DNA from: an uncultured Paracoccaceae bacterium
GTDB lineage: Bacteria; Pseudomonadota; Alphaproteobacteria; Rhodobacterales; Rhodobacteraceae
NCBI GenBank assembly: GCA_947487205.1
Contig: CANKVU010000020.1
Span: 1 to 64,000 of the forward strand
Direction: 5' to 3'
DNA length: 64,000 nucleotides
Shown: piece by piece, positions 27,940 to 39,498 of the stretch
Layout of the letters: the number at the start of each line of letters is the position of its first letter
How positions within the stretch are numbered: position 1 is the first letter of the stretch
Made by a program: the position numbers and the translations under genes
The notes under the pieces: model-generated
Database searches by the model: none
Told to the model about the DNA's origin: nothing
The model's input: the letters and a program-made list of their open reading frames with translations, nothing else

Positions 27940-28892
27940 GCTGCTTCCCGCGCGTCCAGAATCGCCACCGAGGCAAGACATCCCAGCGCCGCGGCGGCAA
28001 GCCAGGGCCAGAACTCGTACCAGGCGCGGATCGGCGGCGCGTCGGCGAGGCTCGGCTCCAGACGGTCGATCGCGGCGGCGACGGCGCGCAGGTCTTCGGT
28101 CGTGCGCACCCGGAAGGTTTCGCCGCCCGAGGTCTCGGCGATCCGCCGAAGCGTCTCGCTGTCGACGGCGTCGCGCGCGGTGGGTGCCGTCTCGAGATCG
28201 GCTGGTCCGAGCGCGATAGTGTAGACGCGGATGCCAAGTTCGCCCGCGGTCGAAGCCGCCGCCACGGGATCGACGGCACCCGTCGTGTCCTGCCCGTCCG
28301 AGAGCAGTACGACCACACGGCTCTCGCCATCGCGGGACCGGAGACGCTTGATCGCAAGGCCGAGCCCGTCGGCGATGGCAGTAGCCTTGCCCGAGACGCC
28401 GATCTGGGCGGTCGCGATCACCTCGGCCACGGCTTCGACATCGTGGGTGAGCGCCGCGGCGACGTAGGCGCGATCGCCGAAGACGACGAGCCCAACCCGG
28501 TCCCCCACCCTGCCCGCGACGAAGCGCGACCCGACGGCCTGAACCGCTTCGAGGCGGGATACCCCGACCCCGTCGAGGTCGAAATCCTCTCGCTCCATCG
28601 ACCCGGAAAGGTCGAGCGCCAGGACGATGTCCCGCCCCGAGGCCGGGACGACATCGAGCACGCGCTCCGTTCGAGGTCCGCTCACCGACACCACGAGCAA
28701 TGTCCAGGCGAAAAGCAGACAGGTCTGGCGCGCGAACCGGCGCGCAGGTGCCGCGTCGGCAGGACGGAACGACCGCGCAATGGCCGGCGGCAGGACGATG
28801 GCGGCGCGGCGACGCCGGTCCGGCGGGAGCATCCGGAGAAGGAGAAGCGGGAGCGGCAGAAGCAGCGCCATCCAGGGAGCGGCGAGACTCAT
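27936..28892 (-). CDS. batA: BatA-like von Willebrand factor A protein
   Basis: A 318-residue protein with an N-terminal hydrophobic stretch (about 3–20), a second helix (about 56–74, LLFAWTLLVVSV), a full VWA domain with MIDAS motif DLSGSM (about 93–98) and conserved Thr/Asp further on (SDGQDTTGA), and a C-terminal helix (about 297–313). It lies directly after the DUF4381 gene with a 4-bp overlap. In Bat systems the two VWA proteins sit in the inner membrane with the VWA domain outside the cytoplasm. Confidence 0.85.
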   Translation of the reverse strand: MSLAAPWMALLLPLPLLLLRMLPPDRRRRAAIVLPPAIARSFRPADAAPARRFARQTCLLFAWTLLVVSVSGPRTERVLDVVPASGRDIVLALDLSGSMEREDFDLDGVGVSRLEAVQAVGSRFVAGRVGDRVGLVVFGDRAYVAAALTHDVEAVAEVIATAQIGVSGKATAIADGLGLAIKRLRSRDGESRVVVLLSDGQDTTGAVDPVAAASTAGELGIRVYTIALGPADLETAPTARDAVDSETLRRIAETSGGETFRVRTTEDLRAVAAAIDRLEPSLADAPPIRAWYEFWPWLAAAALGCLASVAILDAREAA

Positions 28893-29260
28893 CTTCGCGG
28901 CTTCCGCCGGGCGGCCGCGATCACCGCGCGTTCAAGCGCCTCGGGGTCGAGGGTCGCGTCGGGATCGTAGAGCGCCTGCGACACCTCGCCCGGGATCGCG
29001 CCCCCGTTTGCGCGCAGAAGGGCCGCGAGGCCCGCGACCCGCTCCGGCATCGCGCGCCGCCCCAGCGATGCGATCCGGGCGCGGGCGACATCGACCGGCC
29101 GCGTCCGCCGCACGGTCAAGGCCCGGACGAGGGACGCGAGGAGGAGCGCCGCGATCAGCCCGACAGCAAGGGCGGCCAGCGCATCCTGAATGCCGAAGCG
29201 GGCGAAGCTTTCCGGGATGCGGACCGGCGCGAGTTCCGCAGCGAGCGCCTCGGGCGTCAT
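28889..29260 (-). CDS. DUF4381-type small membrane protein of the Bat operon
   Basis: A 123-residue protein with one membrane helix (about 25–48, DALAALAVGLIAALLLASLVRAL) and a basic cytoplasmic helical domain. This fits the DUF4381 proteins that occur between DUF58 and the VWA genes in MoxR operons. It overlaps both neighbours by 4 bp. Function is unknown beyond the operon association. Confidence 0.75.
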   Translation of the reverse strand: MTPEALAAELAPVRIPESFARFGIQDALAALAVGLIAALLLASLVRALTVRRTRPVDVARARIASLGRRAMPERVAGLAALLRANGGAIPGEVSQALYDPDATLDPEALERAVIAAARRKPRR

Positions 29261-30105
29261 GGCGCCGCGCCGATGTCCGAAACGTCTGCCGCATCGACGA
29301 TCCGGACCGGAATACCCGCCGCCTCGAGCGCCGCGGCCGAGGACGACGCCCCGAAGCGACCGCGCGCGATGCGTCGGCCCAGGCGCGCGGCGAAGGTGCC
29401 CGACGGCGGCGTCATTTCGACCGCGTCCTGTATCAGCAGGACCTCGAGCCGGCCCTTCTGCATCAGAGCAGCCGCCGCCATGGCGAAGCCCTCGCCCGGA
29501 TCGTCAAGGCCGGTGGCCAGGCAAACCGACATCCCGGGCGCAATGCCGGCGCCGACGCGGTCGAGACATGCGGCCAAGGTCTCGGGCGCCGCAGAGGCCC
29601 CGTCGCAGGCCGCCGCGTGGAGACGCGCGAGCGCCCCGCAGACGGCGAGCATCGCACCCTCTCGCGGCCGCGGCGCGAGCGTTTCGGCATCCCCGTCGCG
29701 CAGGATCACGGCGCCGACCCGTCCGCCCGCAAGGACCGCGCGCCATCCTTCGAGCGCGAGCGCCTCAGCCGCTGCGACCGACCTGAACCGACCGCGCGTC
29801 CCCCAGAGCATCGGGGACCGGAAATCGGCGACGAGGAGAAGCGTGTGCTCCACCTCCTCGTGACGGCTGCGCACCTGGGGACGTCCGCTGCGCGCGGTCG
29901 CCGCGGGGTCGATGCGGCGAGGGTCATCCCCGTCCTGGAACGGGCGCAGGTCGTAGGGATCGCCGCCCTCGCCGCGCCGCGGACCGGACCGTCCGCCCGA
30001 GGGGCTGTGCGCGCGGTCCACGCTCGCGTTGGGGTGCGCGTGCGCCGCCAGTTCCAGAAGCCGGCCTGGATCGACCGTGGCGCCGGAGGGTCGCGACGGC
30101 GTCAC
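29257..30105 (-). CDS. DUF58 domain protein of the MoxR/Bat operon
   Basis: A 282-residue soluble protein. The DUF58 core motif appears as GEGGDPYDLRPFQDGDDPRRIDP (split here around residues 45–67), with RSGRPQVRSRHEEVEHTLLLVAD following. The C-terminal half resembles a VWA-like fold. It contains no membrane helix, unlike the longer DUF58 proteins. The GTG at 30105 is chosen because it overlaps the MoxR stop (GTGA); the frame is open further upstream only inside moxR. It sits second in the operon, as is usual. Confidence 0.83.
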   Translation of the reverse strand: MTPSRPSGATVDPGRLLELAAHAHPNASVDRAHSPSGGRSGPRRGEGGDPYDLRPFQDGDDPRRIDPAATARSGRPQVRSRHEEVEHTLLLVADFRSPMLWGTRGRFRSVAAAEALALEGWRAVLAGGRVGAVILRDGDAETLAPRPREGAMLAVCGALARLHAAACDGASAAPETLAACLDRVGAGIAPGMSVCLATGLDDPGEGFAMAAAALMQKGRLEVLLIQDAVEMTPPSGTFAARLGRRIARGRFGASSSAAALEAAGIPVRIVDAADVSDIGAAP

Positions 30106-31085
30106 AGAGGCGCGACCGCGTCGAGGATCTCCGCGAAGATCGTCCGCGCCGTCTCGCCCGCGGCCCGCGCGCGCCATGTCGGCGCCATCCGGTGGCAGAG
30201 GACATCCGGCGCGAGCGCCGCCACGTCCTCGGGCACGGCGTAGCTCCGGCCATGGAGCCAGGCCCGCGCCCGCGCAGCGGCGGCGAGCGCGAGCGTGCCG
30301 CGGGGGCTGACCGCGTGCCGGAGGCGGCCGGCCACGTCGATGCCCCCGCTATCCCGCCGCGTGGCCATGACGAGCGCCACCACGTAGCGGCGCAGCGCCG
30401 GGGAAAGATGGACCTGCAGGACCGCGGCCTTCATTTCCGCCAGGGTGGCACGGTCGAGCGACGGCCGCCCGGGGGCCGCGGGACTGCGCCGCTCACCCTC
30501 GACGAGGTCGAGGATCGCCATTTCATCCTCTTCCGTCGGCAAATCGAGCACCACATGCATGAGGAAGCGGTCGAGCTGCGCTTCGGGCAGCGGAAACGTG
30601 CCCTCCTGCTCGAGCGGGTTCTGAGTCGCGACGACCATGAACGGATCGGCCAGCGTCCGGGTCGCGCCGCCGGACGTGACCTGACCCTCGCCCATCGCTT
30701 CGAGCAGCGCCGATTGCACCTTCGGTGGTGCGCGATTGATCTCGTCGACCAGCACCAGCGAATGGAAGATCGGCCCCGGCACGAAATCCATCCGGCCGCT
30801 CTCCGGCCGCCAGACCTGCATCCCGGTGATGTCGGACGGCATCAGGTCGGGCGTGCATTGGATCCGTGCGAAGCTGCAGGCGATCCCGTCGGCGAGCCGG
30901 CGTACGGAGCGCGTCTTGGCAAGACCGGGTGCGCCTTCGATCAGCACATGTCCCCCGGTCAGAAGCGCGATCATCAACCGCTCGACCAGGACCGACTGGC
31001 CGACGAGACCGGCCTTCATGCGGGCGACGAGTTCGCCGGCAGGCCCCGTACGCCCTTCGTCCGGATGCCGTGCGGCGTCTTCCAT
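30102..31085 (-). CDS. moxR: MoxR-family AAA+ ATPase
   Basis: A 327-residue cytoplasmic AAA+ ATPase. Walker A is GAPGLAKT (an Ala-for-Gly variant usual in MoxR), Walker B LVLVDEINRAPP, then sensor-1 VATQNPLEQEGTFPLPEAQLDRF (split, about 145–168) and a C-terminal lid domain. MoxR proteins act as chaperones or activators for VWA-containing partners, here BatA and BatB. The ATG at 31085 has a GGGAGG ribosome site 8 bases upstream; a GTG at 31124 is a weaker upstream option. It is the first gene of a seven-gene operon in which every junction overlaps by a few bases. Confidence 0.92.
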   Translation of the reverse strand: MEDAARHPDEGRTGPAGELVARMKAGLVGQSVLVERLMIALLTGGHVLIEGAPGLAKTRSVRRLADGIACSFARIQCTPDLMPSDITGMQVWRPESGRMDFVPGPIFHSLVLVDEINRAPPKVQSALLEAMGEGQVTSGGATRTLADPFMVVATQNPLEQEGTFPLPEAQLDRFLMHVVLDLPTEEDEMAILDLVEGERRSPAAPGRPSLDRATLAEMKAAVLQVHLSPALRRYVVALVMATRRDSGGIDVAGRLRHAVSPRGTLALAAAARARAWLHGRSYAVPEDVAALAPDVLCHRMAPTWRARAAGETARTIFAEILDAVAPL

Positions 31086-31245
31086 TCCGGTGTCCTCCCC
31101 GTCGGCGTCCAGATACCGGATCACGGTTCAGAGCGGATGCAAAGTCCAATGCAGGTCCCGGGGCAGAACGCTGGCAAATTGCCCGCGACAAGCGAGCGCA
31201 TTTGCCGGGTTCTGACGTTCAGCTCCATGGCCCGGAAGGCAGGTG

Positions 31246-32491
31246 ATGAGCCTGAGGTTTCCCCGCGTTTTGATGCTCTGGCTGATGAGGTCCCTCGCCG
31301 GGCCGGTCACGCTGGTGCTCGCAACCGCGGAGGCATGCCGTGGGGGCGGTCGACACCGGGGGCGACGCCCGCGCCAGCTACGCCTCCGAGCGGACCGATT
31401 ACATGGAGCGTCGGGTGGGCGATCCGCTCCAGGCCCGGATGACCTCCATCAAGCTCCCGGGCGTGATGGCACCAGGGACCCGCGTCCGGTACAAGCCGCG
31501 CGACGGCGCTGCGCAGGCCGGCAGGTCTTCGGTCCGACCCCGCCGGCGGCGTTCCGCCAGGTCGAGCGGTTGCTCTGCGATCCCCCGGAGATCACGGCGC
31601 GCCAGCGCATGGCGTCACGGAACCGCGCCCGATAGCGCACGCGGCTCGCAATCTGGCGGACGATGGTGATGGCGAGGGCGAGCGGTATGCTGGTCCTCGG
31701 CACGATCGCGATCCTCTGGCGGGTCGGTCCGGTCGACGGCATCGTCACCGGGCTCGACCGCCTCGCACGAGGCGATCCGGATGCCTGCGTTCGGCAAAGA
31801 GGTGATCGCGACTTCCGCCGGATCGCCCACGCGGTCAACCATTTCGCCGAGCGGTCGCGGAGTGGCGCGGAGCAGAGCCGGGCGCTCACGGTAGCCGATC
31901 GAGATCGAGGACATGGCGCGCCGGCACCTCGCCCGCGACCTGTACTGCGAATTCGGGCAGACCTTCACCGCGACTGGCGCGCTTGCCGTCTCGATCGCTC
32001 ATGCCGCCGGACGGTCGGGACGAGCTGGTCAGAGATACCAGCGCGGAGCCTTTGCCCGCTTCAGGCCGCCGGACCTCGACGGGGTCGGCCTCGCCGCGCG
32101 GCTGCGACCGATGCTCTCGGTATGGCAGGCGCAGCGCCGCGCCCGGCTCCTGCTGCACTGTGTTCGCGACCACGCCTCCCTGCGGGACGGTGTCGCGCTC
32201 GCTCCCTACCGGATCGTGCTGGACTGCGTGACGAACGCCATGCGCCACGGACCGCCGAAACGGCACGCGGGGTCGCTTCGCCAGTGCGGCGGCGTCGTCG
32301 AGATCGACGTCGAAGACGACGGCGAGGGCACGGTCGAGCCAGGGGACCCGGTCACGGCATCCCTGGGATCACCGCAGGCGTGACCGAGATAGTGGGGCGC
32401 ATCCGGGCGGGCCAGACGGCCTGCGCGTGCGCGTCACCGTGGGCGTTCCCGATGCGCCCAAGACCCGCGCGGCACGACCGAGCATCACGTG
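31246..32491 (+). pseudogene. NarX-like histidine kinase, decayed
   Basis: Remnants of a membrane sensor kinase in at least three frames: an N-terminal helix from the ATG at 31246 (LMRSLAGPVTLVLATAEA), a second helix and HAMP-like part (ILWRVGPVDGIVTGLDRLARGD…FRRIAHAVNHFAER), and a HisKA_3 dimerisation segment. The ATPase domain follows (YRIVLDCVTNAMRHGPP, then VEIDVEDDGEG and GLRVRVTVGVPDAPK in another frame). The H-box reads ARDLYCEFGQT where relatives have ARDLHDE, so the phospho-acceptor His is replaced by Tyr. The last stop overlaps the GTG of the response regulator remnant, preserving operon structure. Confidence 0.7.
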
Positions 32492-33070
32492 ACGATTTTC
32501 GACGGCCACGCGGCTGTGCGAGGGGGCGGCCGCGCGCTCGTCGACCTGCACCCGGGTCCGCGCATCATCGTCGAGGCCTGCGACCGGTTTCGCCAGACCC
32601 AGCCCGACATGGTGGTCATGAATGTTGCGTTGCCCGGGGCAAGCGGCATTGCGGCGATACGAGGGCGCCGCGCGTCTCGTTCTCTTCGGCATGCACCACG
32701 GAGCGGCTTTCGCGCTGAAGGCAATCGAGACGGGCGCGGTGGGCTACGTCACCGAGGGCAGCGACCCGAGAAACATCATCGATGCGATCACCGGTGCTCC
32801 GGCCGGCCGCACGAGGATTTCCCCCGACGTGATCGAAGCCATGGCCCAGCACCGCATCACCGGCGCCGCAACAAGTCTGGTCGATCTCAGCACTCGACGG
32901 ACCGAGATACGAAGACGGCTCGCCGCTGGATGCCAGTCGAGGAGATCGCCGGCATACTCGGCATCAGTCCCAAGACGGAGCGGAACACCCACTCTGGGGT
33001 CCGAAGACCGGTACCCAAATGGTCTGGTCCGCTGTGAAGATGCGGCTCGTGGCGGGCGGACGCGCAGATG
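32489..33070 (+). pseudogene. NarL/LuxR-type response regulator, decayed
   Basis: A receiver plus LuxR-type DNA-binding protein broken into at least three frames: TIFDGHAAVRGGGRALVDL, then MVVMNVALPGASGIAA, VLFGMHHGAAFALKAIETGAVGYVTEGSDPRNII, GRTRISPDVIEAMAQ, the helix–turn–helix as MPVEEIAGILGISPKT, and a C-terminal QMVWSAVKMRLVAGG. The expected phospho-acceptor Asp in MDVALPG is Asn. It follows the kinase remnant with a 3-bp overlap, so the pair was once a two-component operon. Confidence 0.7.
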
Positions 33071-33177
33071 AGCGTCGTCGTCTCATCTGCTCCGATCGCA
33101 TGCGGGCCATTACCAACGGCCGCTACCGCAGGCTGACTTATGCCGGATGAGCCGGGAGCGAATTTCCGCTATCCGCC

Positions 33178-34095
33178 CTACCTCACCTCCTCCACCGCCA
33201 CCTCGGCCATCCGCAGAACGGCCTCCCGCGTCTCCGCCACCGCGATGAAACGAGCGTTGTGGCAGAACTTGGCCCCCTTTACGCCGGAGGCCTCCTCCAG
33301 CGCCGCGTCGGTCAGGCCGGCCCAGGCGGCGGGCAGGTCGGCGCGGGCCTCGAACGTGTCGCCGCTTTTGCGGATCGTGGTCAGCGCCCAGTCGCCATCG
33401 CGCGGATGGACGACGAAGAGCAGATGGTCGGCGCCGGCCGCCTCGATGGCGGACCGGAACGGCATTCCCATCGGCAGTTCGAGGATGTGCGAGGCACCTG
33501 CCGCCTCGATCGCGGCCATCACCATGGTTTCGGCCCGGCGCCGGGCGGCCTTCCTCTCGATCGCGGCCTCGACGAAGATCCGGGCGGCGGACAGCGCGGC
33601 GGCGAAGGCCGCATCGTCGGCCCCGGCCTCGCGGGCGTCGAAGGCGGGCTTCAGGCTTTCAAGCAGCACCGGCAGGGTCAGGTCGGCCAGCTTCCCGGCG
33701 ACGGAGGGTTCGAGCGCGCCGTTGTCGGTCAGATCCACGGGCAGGACGAAGCCGCGGTCGAAGCCGTCGTGGATCGCGTCCAGATCGGGCTCGGGCACCG
33801 CCAGCGCCCGCAGGTAATCGTGGCCGTAGTGCTTCCAGACCAGACCGAAGGAGCTGTAGGGGTCCCCGCCCTCGCGCAGGGGCGGCGCGGCCTGGTGGTG
33901 GTCGAAGAGTCCACGCTCGGCGTCGTAGGCCCGGCCCACATCGTAGACGATCCGGCCCTCGGCCGGCGCGATCCAGTCCGGATCGCGCGAGCGGACCAGG
34001 GCGGCCTCGGGGAAGAGGCGGGTCAGGATCACGGAGGACAGGAGTTCGTCGGCGTGGAAGCCGCCGGAATGGGTGACGAGATGCGTGATGGTCAT
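33178..34095 (-). CDS. MYG1-family (UPF0160) DHH-like exonuclease
   Basis: A 305-residue cytoplasmic protein. The N-terminal SGGFHADE (about 10–17) and the FDHHQ motif (about 63–67) are the metal-binding signatures of the MYG1 family, whose eukaryotic member is a 3'–5' RNA exonuclease. Further family features are WKHYGHDYL, DLTDNGAL and the C-terminal GAKFCHNARFIAVAETREAVLRM. The ATG at 34095 gives the canonical start (MTITHLVTHSGG). It stands alone on the minus strand between decayed genes. The bacterial function is uncertain. It is intact. Confidence 0.85.
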   Translation of the reverse strand: MTITHLVTHSGGFHADELLSSVILTRLFPEAALVRSRDPDWIAPAEGRIVYDVGRAYDAERGLFDHHQAAPPLREGGDPYSSFGLVWKHYGHDYLRALAVPEPDLDAIHDGFDRGFVLPVDLTDNGALEPSVAGKLADLTLPVLLESLKPAFDAREAGADDAAFAAALSAARIFVEAAIERKAARRRAETMVMAAIEAAGASHILELPMGMPFRSAIEAAGADHLLFVVHPRDGDWALTTIRKSGDTFEARADLPAAWAGLTDAALEEASGVKGAKFCHNARFIAVAETREAVLRMAEVAVEEVR

Positions 34096-34248
34096 GGGGC
34101 TGGTCTCGCCGGTCGGAGGATGCGTGGGCCACCCCCGGGCCGCCCGTCGAAGCGCGACCGTATCCGGTTCGCGCCAGGTCGTCAGGCTGCTTCCGCGATC
34201 GGCCTGCACATCGTGTGCGGTACGCGGCGTGGTCGTGCACGAAGGGCC

Positions 34249-35307
34249 TCAGGCATCCCACCGCCGGACGCCGTCGAACTCGAGGACCATGTCGGGACCG
34301 AAAGCGGTCGCGGGCGTGTGGTAGCCCGGGCTCACCTCTCCCGCCGCGACGCGCTGTGCGATCGCGAGGGCCGTCCGCGTGGTCAGGGCATAGGGCTCCG
34401 GCGTCTCCATCAGGCTGGCCATGTAACGGTCTTCCGCATCCCACCCCTCGGCCAGGAGGCGGCAGCGCCCGCGCCTCCGATGCTCCTCCGAGGGCCCGGG
34501 CCCCATCCGGTCCACGAGCCGCGACAGGAGGCGCTGGACGGGGGGCGACCCCAGCGCGGACCGAAGGAGGCGCGGCACGCGGGAGACGACCCGCAGGGGC
34601 GGAGAGGCTTCAAACAGCACGTCGATCTCCGGGACACCGGTGGAATGCCAGGCCGTCGCGACATCGCCCCAGCTGACGCTGACGGTGTCGACCGCGCCAT
34701 GGCCGAAATCGGTGCGGCCGCGCAGCGGCGCCTCGAGCTCTACGATCCGGCCACCGCGCCGCGCCATCGGACCCTGTCCCAGCGCCTCGATTGCCGTGCG
34801 CGCGGTGCCCCGGCTCGCCCGGGCGAGGCCGGCGATGGAGAGGCGCAGCCGCTGCATCCCCGGCTGCCGCCGCTTGAGATGCGCCGCGAGACAGTCGCTC
34901 GGCACGACGTCGAAGCCCGCCCCCGGCAGCAGGACCGTCCCGGCCTCGCGCGCGGCCGCGTCCCGCGCGGCGATCCGTTCGAAGACCGCGATCTCCCCGG
35001 TGATGTCGACGTAGTGGGTGCCGGTCTCCAGACAGGCGGCGACCAGCGGATCGGCCGTCCGCGAAAACGGACCGGCGCAGTTCAGCACGACCGTCACGCC
35101 CTCCAGGTGGCGGCGCAGCGTGGCCACATCGGCGAGGTCGAATGCAGTCCATGGCACGTTCAGGCTTGTCGCGAGCGCTTTCGTCCCGGCGGCGTCTCGG
35201 CCGGCCAAGGTCAGCGGCGATGATCCCCCTGAAATCGTGGCCGCCGCGTGCTCTGCTACGAGGGTGCCCGTGTATCCGGTCACGCCGTAGATCATCAGGC
35301 CGGTCAT
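34249..35307 (-). CDS. Saccharopine-dehydrogenase-like NAD(P)-binding protein
   Basis: A 352-residue protein with an N-terminal Rossmann nucleotide-binding motif (YGVTGYTGTLVAEHAA, about 6–21), then VLNCAGPFSRTADPLVAACLETGTHYVDITGE, a strong signature of the saccharopine dehydrogenase / trans-acting enoyl reductase family. VLLPGAGFDVVPSDCLA is another conserved block. The substrate cannot be told from sequence. The ATG at 35307 directly precedes the nucleotide-binding fold; the open frame further upstream is spurious. No obvious operon partner. Confidence 0.82.
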   Translation of the reverse strand: MTGLMIYGVTGYTGTLVAEHAAATISGGSSPLTLAGRDAAGTKALATSLNVPWTAFDLADVATLRRHLEGVTVVLNCAGPFSRTADPLVAACLETGTHYVDITGEIAVFERIAARDAAAREAGTVLLPGAGFDVVPSDCLAAHLKRRQPGMQRLRLSIAGLARASRGTARTAIEALGQGPMARRGGRIVELEAPLRGRTDFGHGAVDTVSVSWGDVATAWHSTGVPEIDVLFEASPPLRVVSRVPRLLRSALGSPPVQRLLSRLVDRMGPGPSEEHRRRGRCRLLAEGWDAEDRYMASLMETPEPYALTTRTALAIAQRVAAGEVSPGYHTPATAFGPDMVLEFDGVRRWDA

Positions 35308-35678
35308 TCGGCATCTCTCTTTCCAAGGGCGGCACCAAGACCACACAGGAACCGTGGCGCGCTGAGGCCCTGACCATACAGGAAGACACCGACCGCAGAC
35401 ATCTCTCGATACCGCCGGGTCTCGATAGGCGAGATGCCGATGCGTCCTCGCCGAGGGCGAGCGGGCCCCGGTTCCTGAGATGACCTTCCGCCACCGCCGG
35501 ACCAGTGTCGGCCGCGGACGGACCCGCCCGCGTTCTCGCACGCGAGCACCCTGAGGGTTGGCCATGAATCGGCCTCTCCGGGCAGGCGACCGCCCGATCT
35601 TTCTCCCGGCGCGGGCTCCGACCTTTCGCCGGACGATCCACGCGAGTAAGGGAGGCGCAGAAGGACGAGAGGACCCCC

Positions 35679-38021
<2,343 letters not shown>

Positions 38022-38098
38022 GGCGCCGATGGAGCACGGCCACGCGCGGCCCCGGAGCAAGCCCTGTCGCGCGTCGGACATCCCGGTAGTATGCCCCG

Positions 38099-39295
38099 AT
38101 GACCCGTCCCGTCCTGGACAATCGAACGGCCCGCCGCCTTTTCCTCGACCGGCACCTCCTGCTCCGTCCCGGGTCGGGTCCCGGCACGGGGGGGGACTTG
38201 GAACGGGTCCTCCACGCTCTCGGCTTCGTCCAGATCGACAGCGTCAACACGCTGGCCCGGGCGCATGACTTGATCCTGTGGTCGCGCCGCGGGCAGTACC
38301 GGCCCCGCGCGCTCGAGCGGCTCGTCGCCCGGCGGCGGACGGCCTTCGAGCACTGGACCCACGACGCCGCGGCGATCCCCATCGAGTTCTACCCGATGTG
38401 GCGGCTGAAATTCGCCCGCGACGAGGCCCGGATGCGGCAGAGGTGGCCGGTCTGGCAGCGCGAGGGCTGGCAGGGTGAGCTGGACACCGTCCTCGCCCAC
38501 GTCGCGGAGCACGGGCCGGTCAGTTCGCTGGACGTGGGCCGGGACGAGGCGAAGGGCTCGTCCGGCTGGTGGGACTGGCACCCGTCCAAGACGGCGCTCG
38601 AATTCCTCTGGCGCTCCGGCCGGCTCGCGGTCTGTCACCGGCGGGGATTCCGCAAGCATCACGACCTGCCCGAGCGGGTGATCCCGCCGGACTGTCTGGC
38701 GGCCCATCGCGACGATGCCGAGATCGTCGATTGGGCCATGAGCGCGGCGCTGGAGCGGCTCGGCTTCGGGACAAGCGGCGAACTGGCCGCCTTCTTCGAG
38801 ATCGCGACCCGCGACGAGGCGAAGGCGTGGTGCGCCGAGGCGCTGGCCGCGAGACGGATCGTCGAGGTCGATCTCGAGTTGGCCGACGGCTCCCGCCGCC
38901 GCAGCATCACGACCGAGGCGCTTCTGGATCGCGCTGCGTCGCTCCCCGCGCCGTCGTCCCGCGTGCGGCTCCTCAGCCCGTTCGACCCCGTCCTGCGCGA
39001 CCGGGCGCGGGCCGAGCGGCTCTTCGGGTTTCGCTACCGGATCGAGATCTTCGTTCCCGAGGCGCAGCGGAGATACGGCTACTACGTCTTCCCCGTCATG
39101 CAGGGGAACCGCGTGATCGGCCGGATCGATGCGCGGCGTCTCGGCGGCGCGATCCACGTCCGGGCCTTCTGGCCGGAGGCGGGCGAAAGGATGGGCAAGG
39201 CGCGCAGGGCCGCGCTGGAGGCGGAACTGGCGCGGGTGACGACCCTCGCCGGCACGGATGCGGTCACGTTCACGGAAGATTGGATCAGGTCATGA
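38099..39295 (+). CDS. YcaQ/AlkX-type winged-helix DNA glycosylase
   Basis: A protein of 398 residues of the HTH_42 (YcaQ/AlkZ-like) family, cytoplasmic enzymes that remove bulky or cross-linked alkylated bases. The catalytic QxD motif is visible as FVQIDSVN (Gln45, Asp47). The tandem winged-helix core (WTHDAAAIPIEFYPMW, SGWWDWHPSKTALEFLWRSGRL) and the C-terminal β domain (LLSPFDPVLRDR, YGYYVFPVMQGNRVIGRIDA) are complete. QxD is the form of the interstrand-crosslink-active YcaQ group rather than AlkZ proper. The ATG at 38099 follows tex by 77 bases. Confidence 0.88.
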   Translation: MTRPVLDNRTARRLFLDRHLLLRPGSGPGTGGDLERVLHALGFVQIDSVNTLARAHDLILWSRRGQYRPRALERLVARRRTAFEHWTHDAAAIPIEFYPMWRLKFARDEARMRQRWPVWQREGWQGELDTVLAHVAEHGPVSSLDVGRDEAKGSSGWWDWHPSKTALEFLWRSGRLAVCHRRGFRKHHDLPERVIPPDCLAAHRDDAEIVDWAMSAALERLGFGTSGELAAFFEIATRDEAKAWCAEALAARRIVEVDLELADGSRRRSITTEALLDRAASLPAPSSRVRLLSPFDPVLRDRARAERLFGFRYRIEIFVPEAQRRYGYYVFPVMQGNRVIGRIDARRLGGAIHVRAFWPEAGERMGKARRAALEAELARVTTLAGTDAVTFTEDWIRS

Positions 39296-39303
39296 ACCTG
39301 CTT

Positions 39304-39384
39304 CGATGGTGCGATCTCCCCCAATTCCACTGAATCGCCAATGCTTTCCACCGACGGTCCATGAAGGCAGCAATCGCACCATGG
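39304..39384. repeat. 81-bp MITE-like inverted repeat
   Basis: CGATGGTGCGAT (39304–39315) and ATCGCACCATGG (39373–39384) are inverted copies matching at 11 of 12 positions, enclosing about 57 bases with no coding content. It begins nine bases after the glycosylase stop. The GGTGCGAT-type ends resemble those of IS5-family elements, so this may be a deleted derivative. Confidence 0.5.
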
Positions 39385-39498
39385 ATACCTCGCAGCCTTG
39401 TTGCACGACGCCTGTCCGGTGGTCACATCTGGCCGCGCGGCGTGTCAGACCTCGCCCGAACCCGCCGCCGCATCCTGATCTGGTTTGCATGCAGCTCG

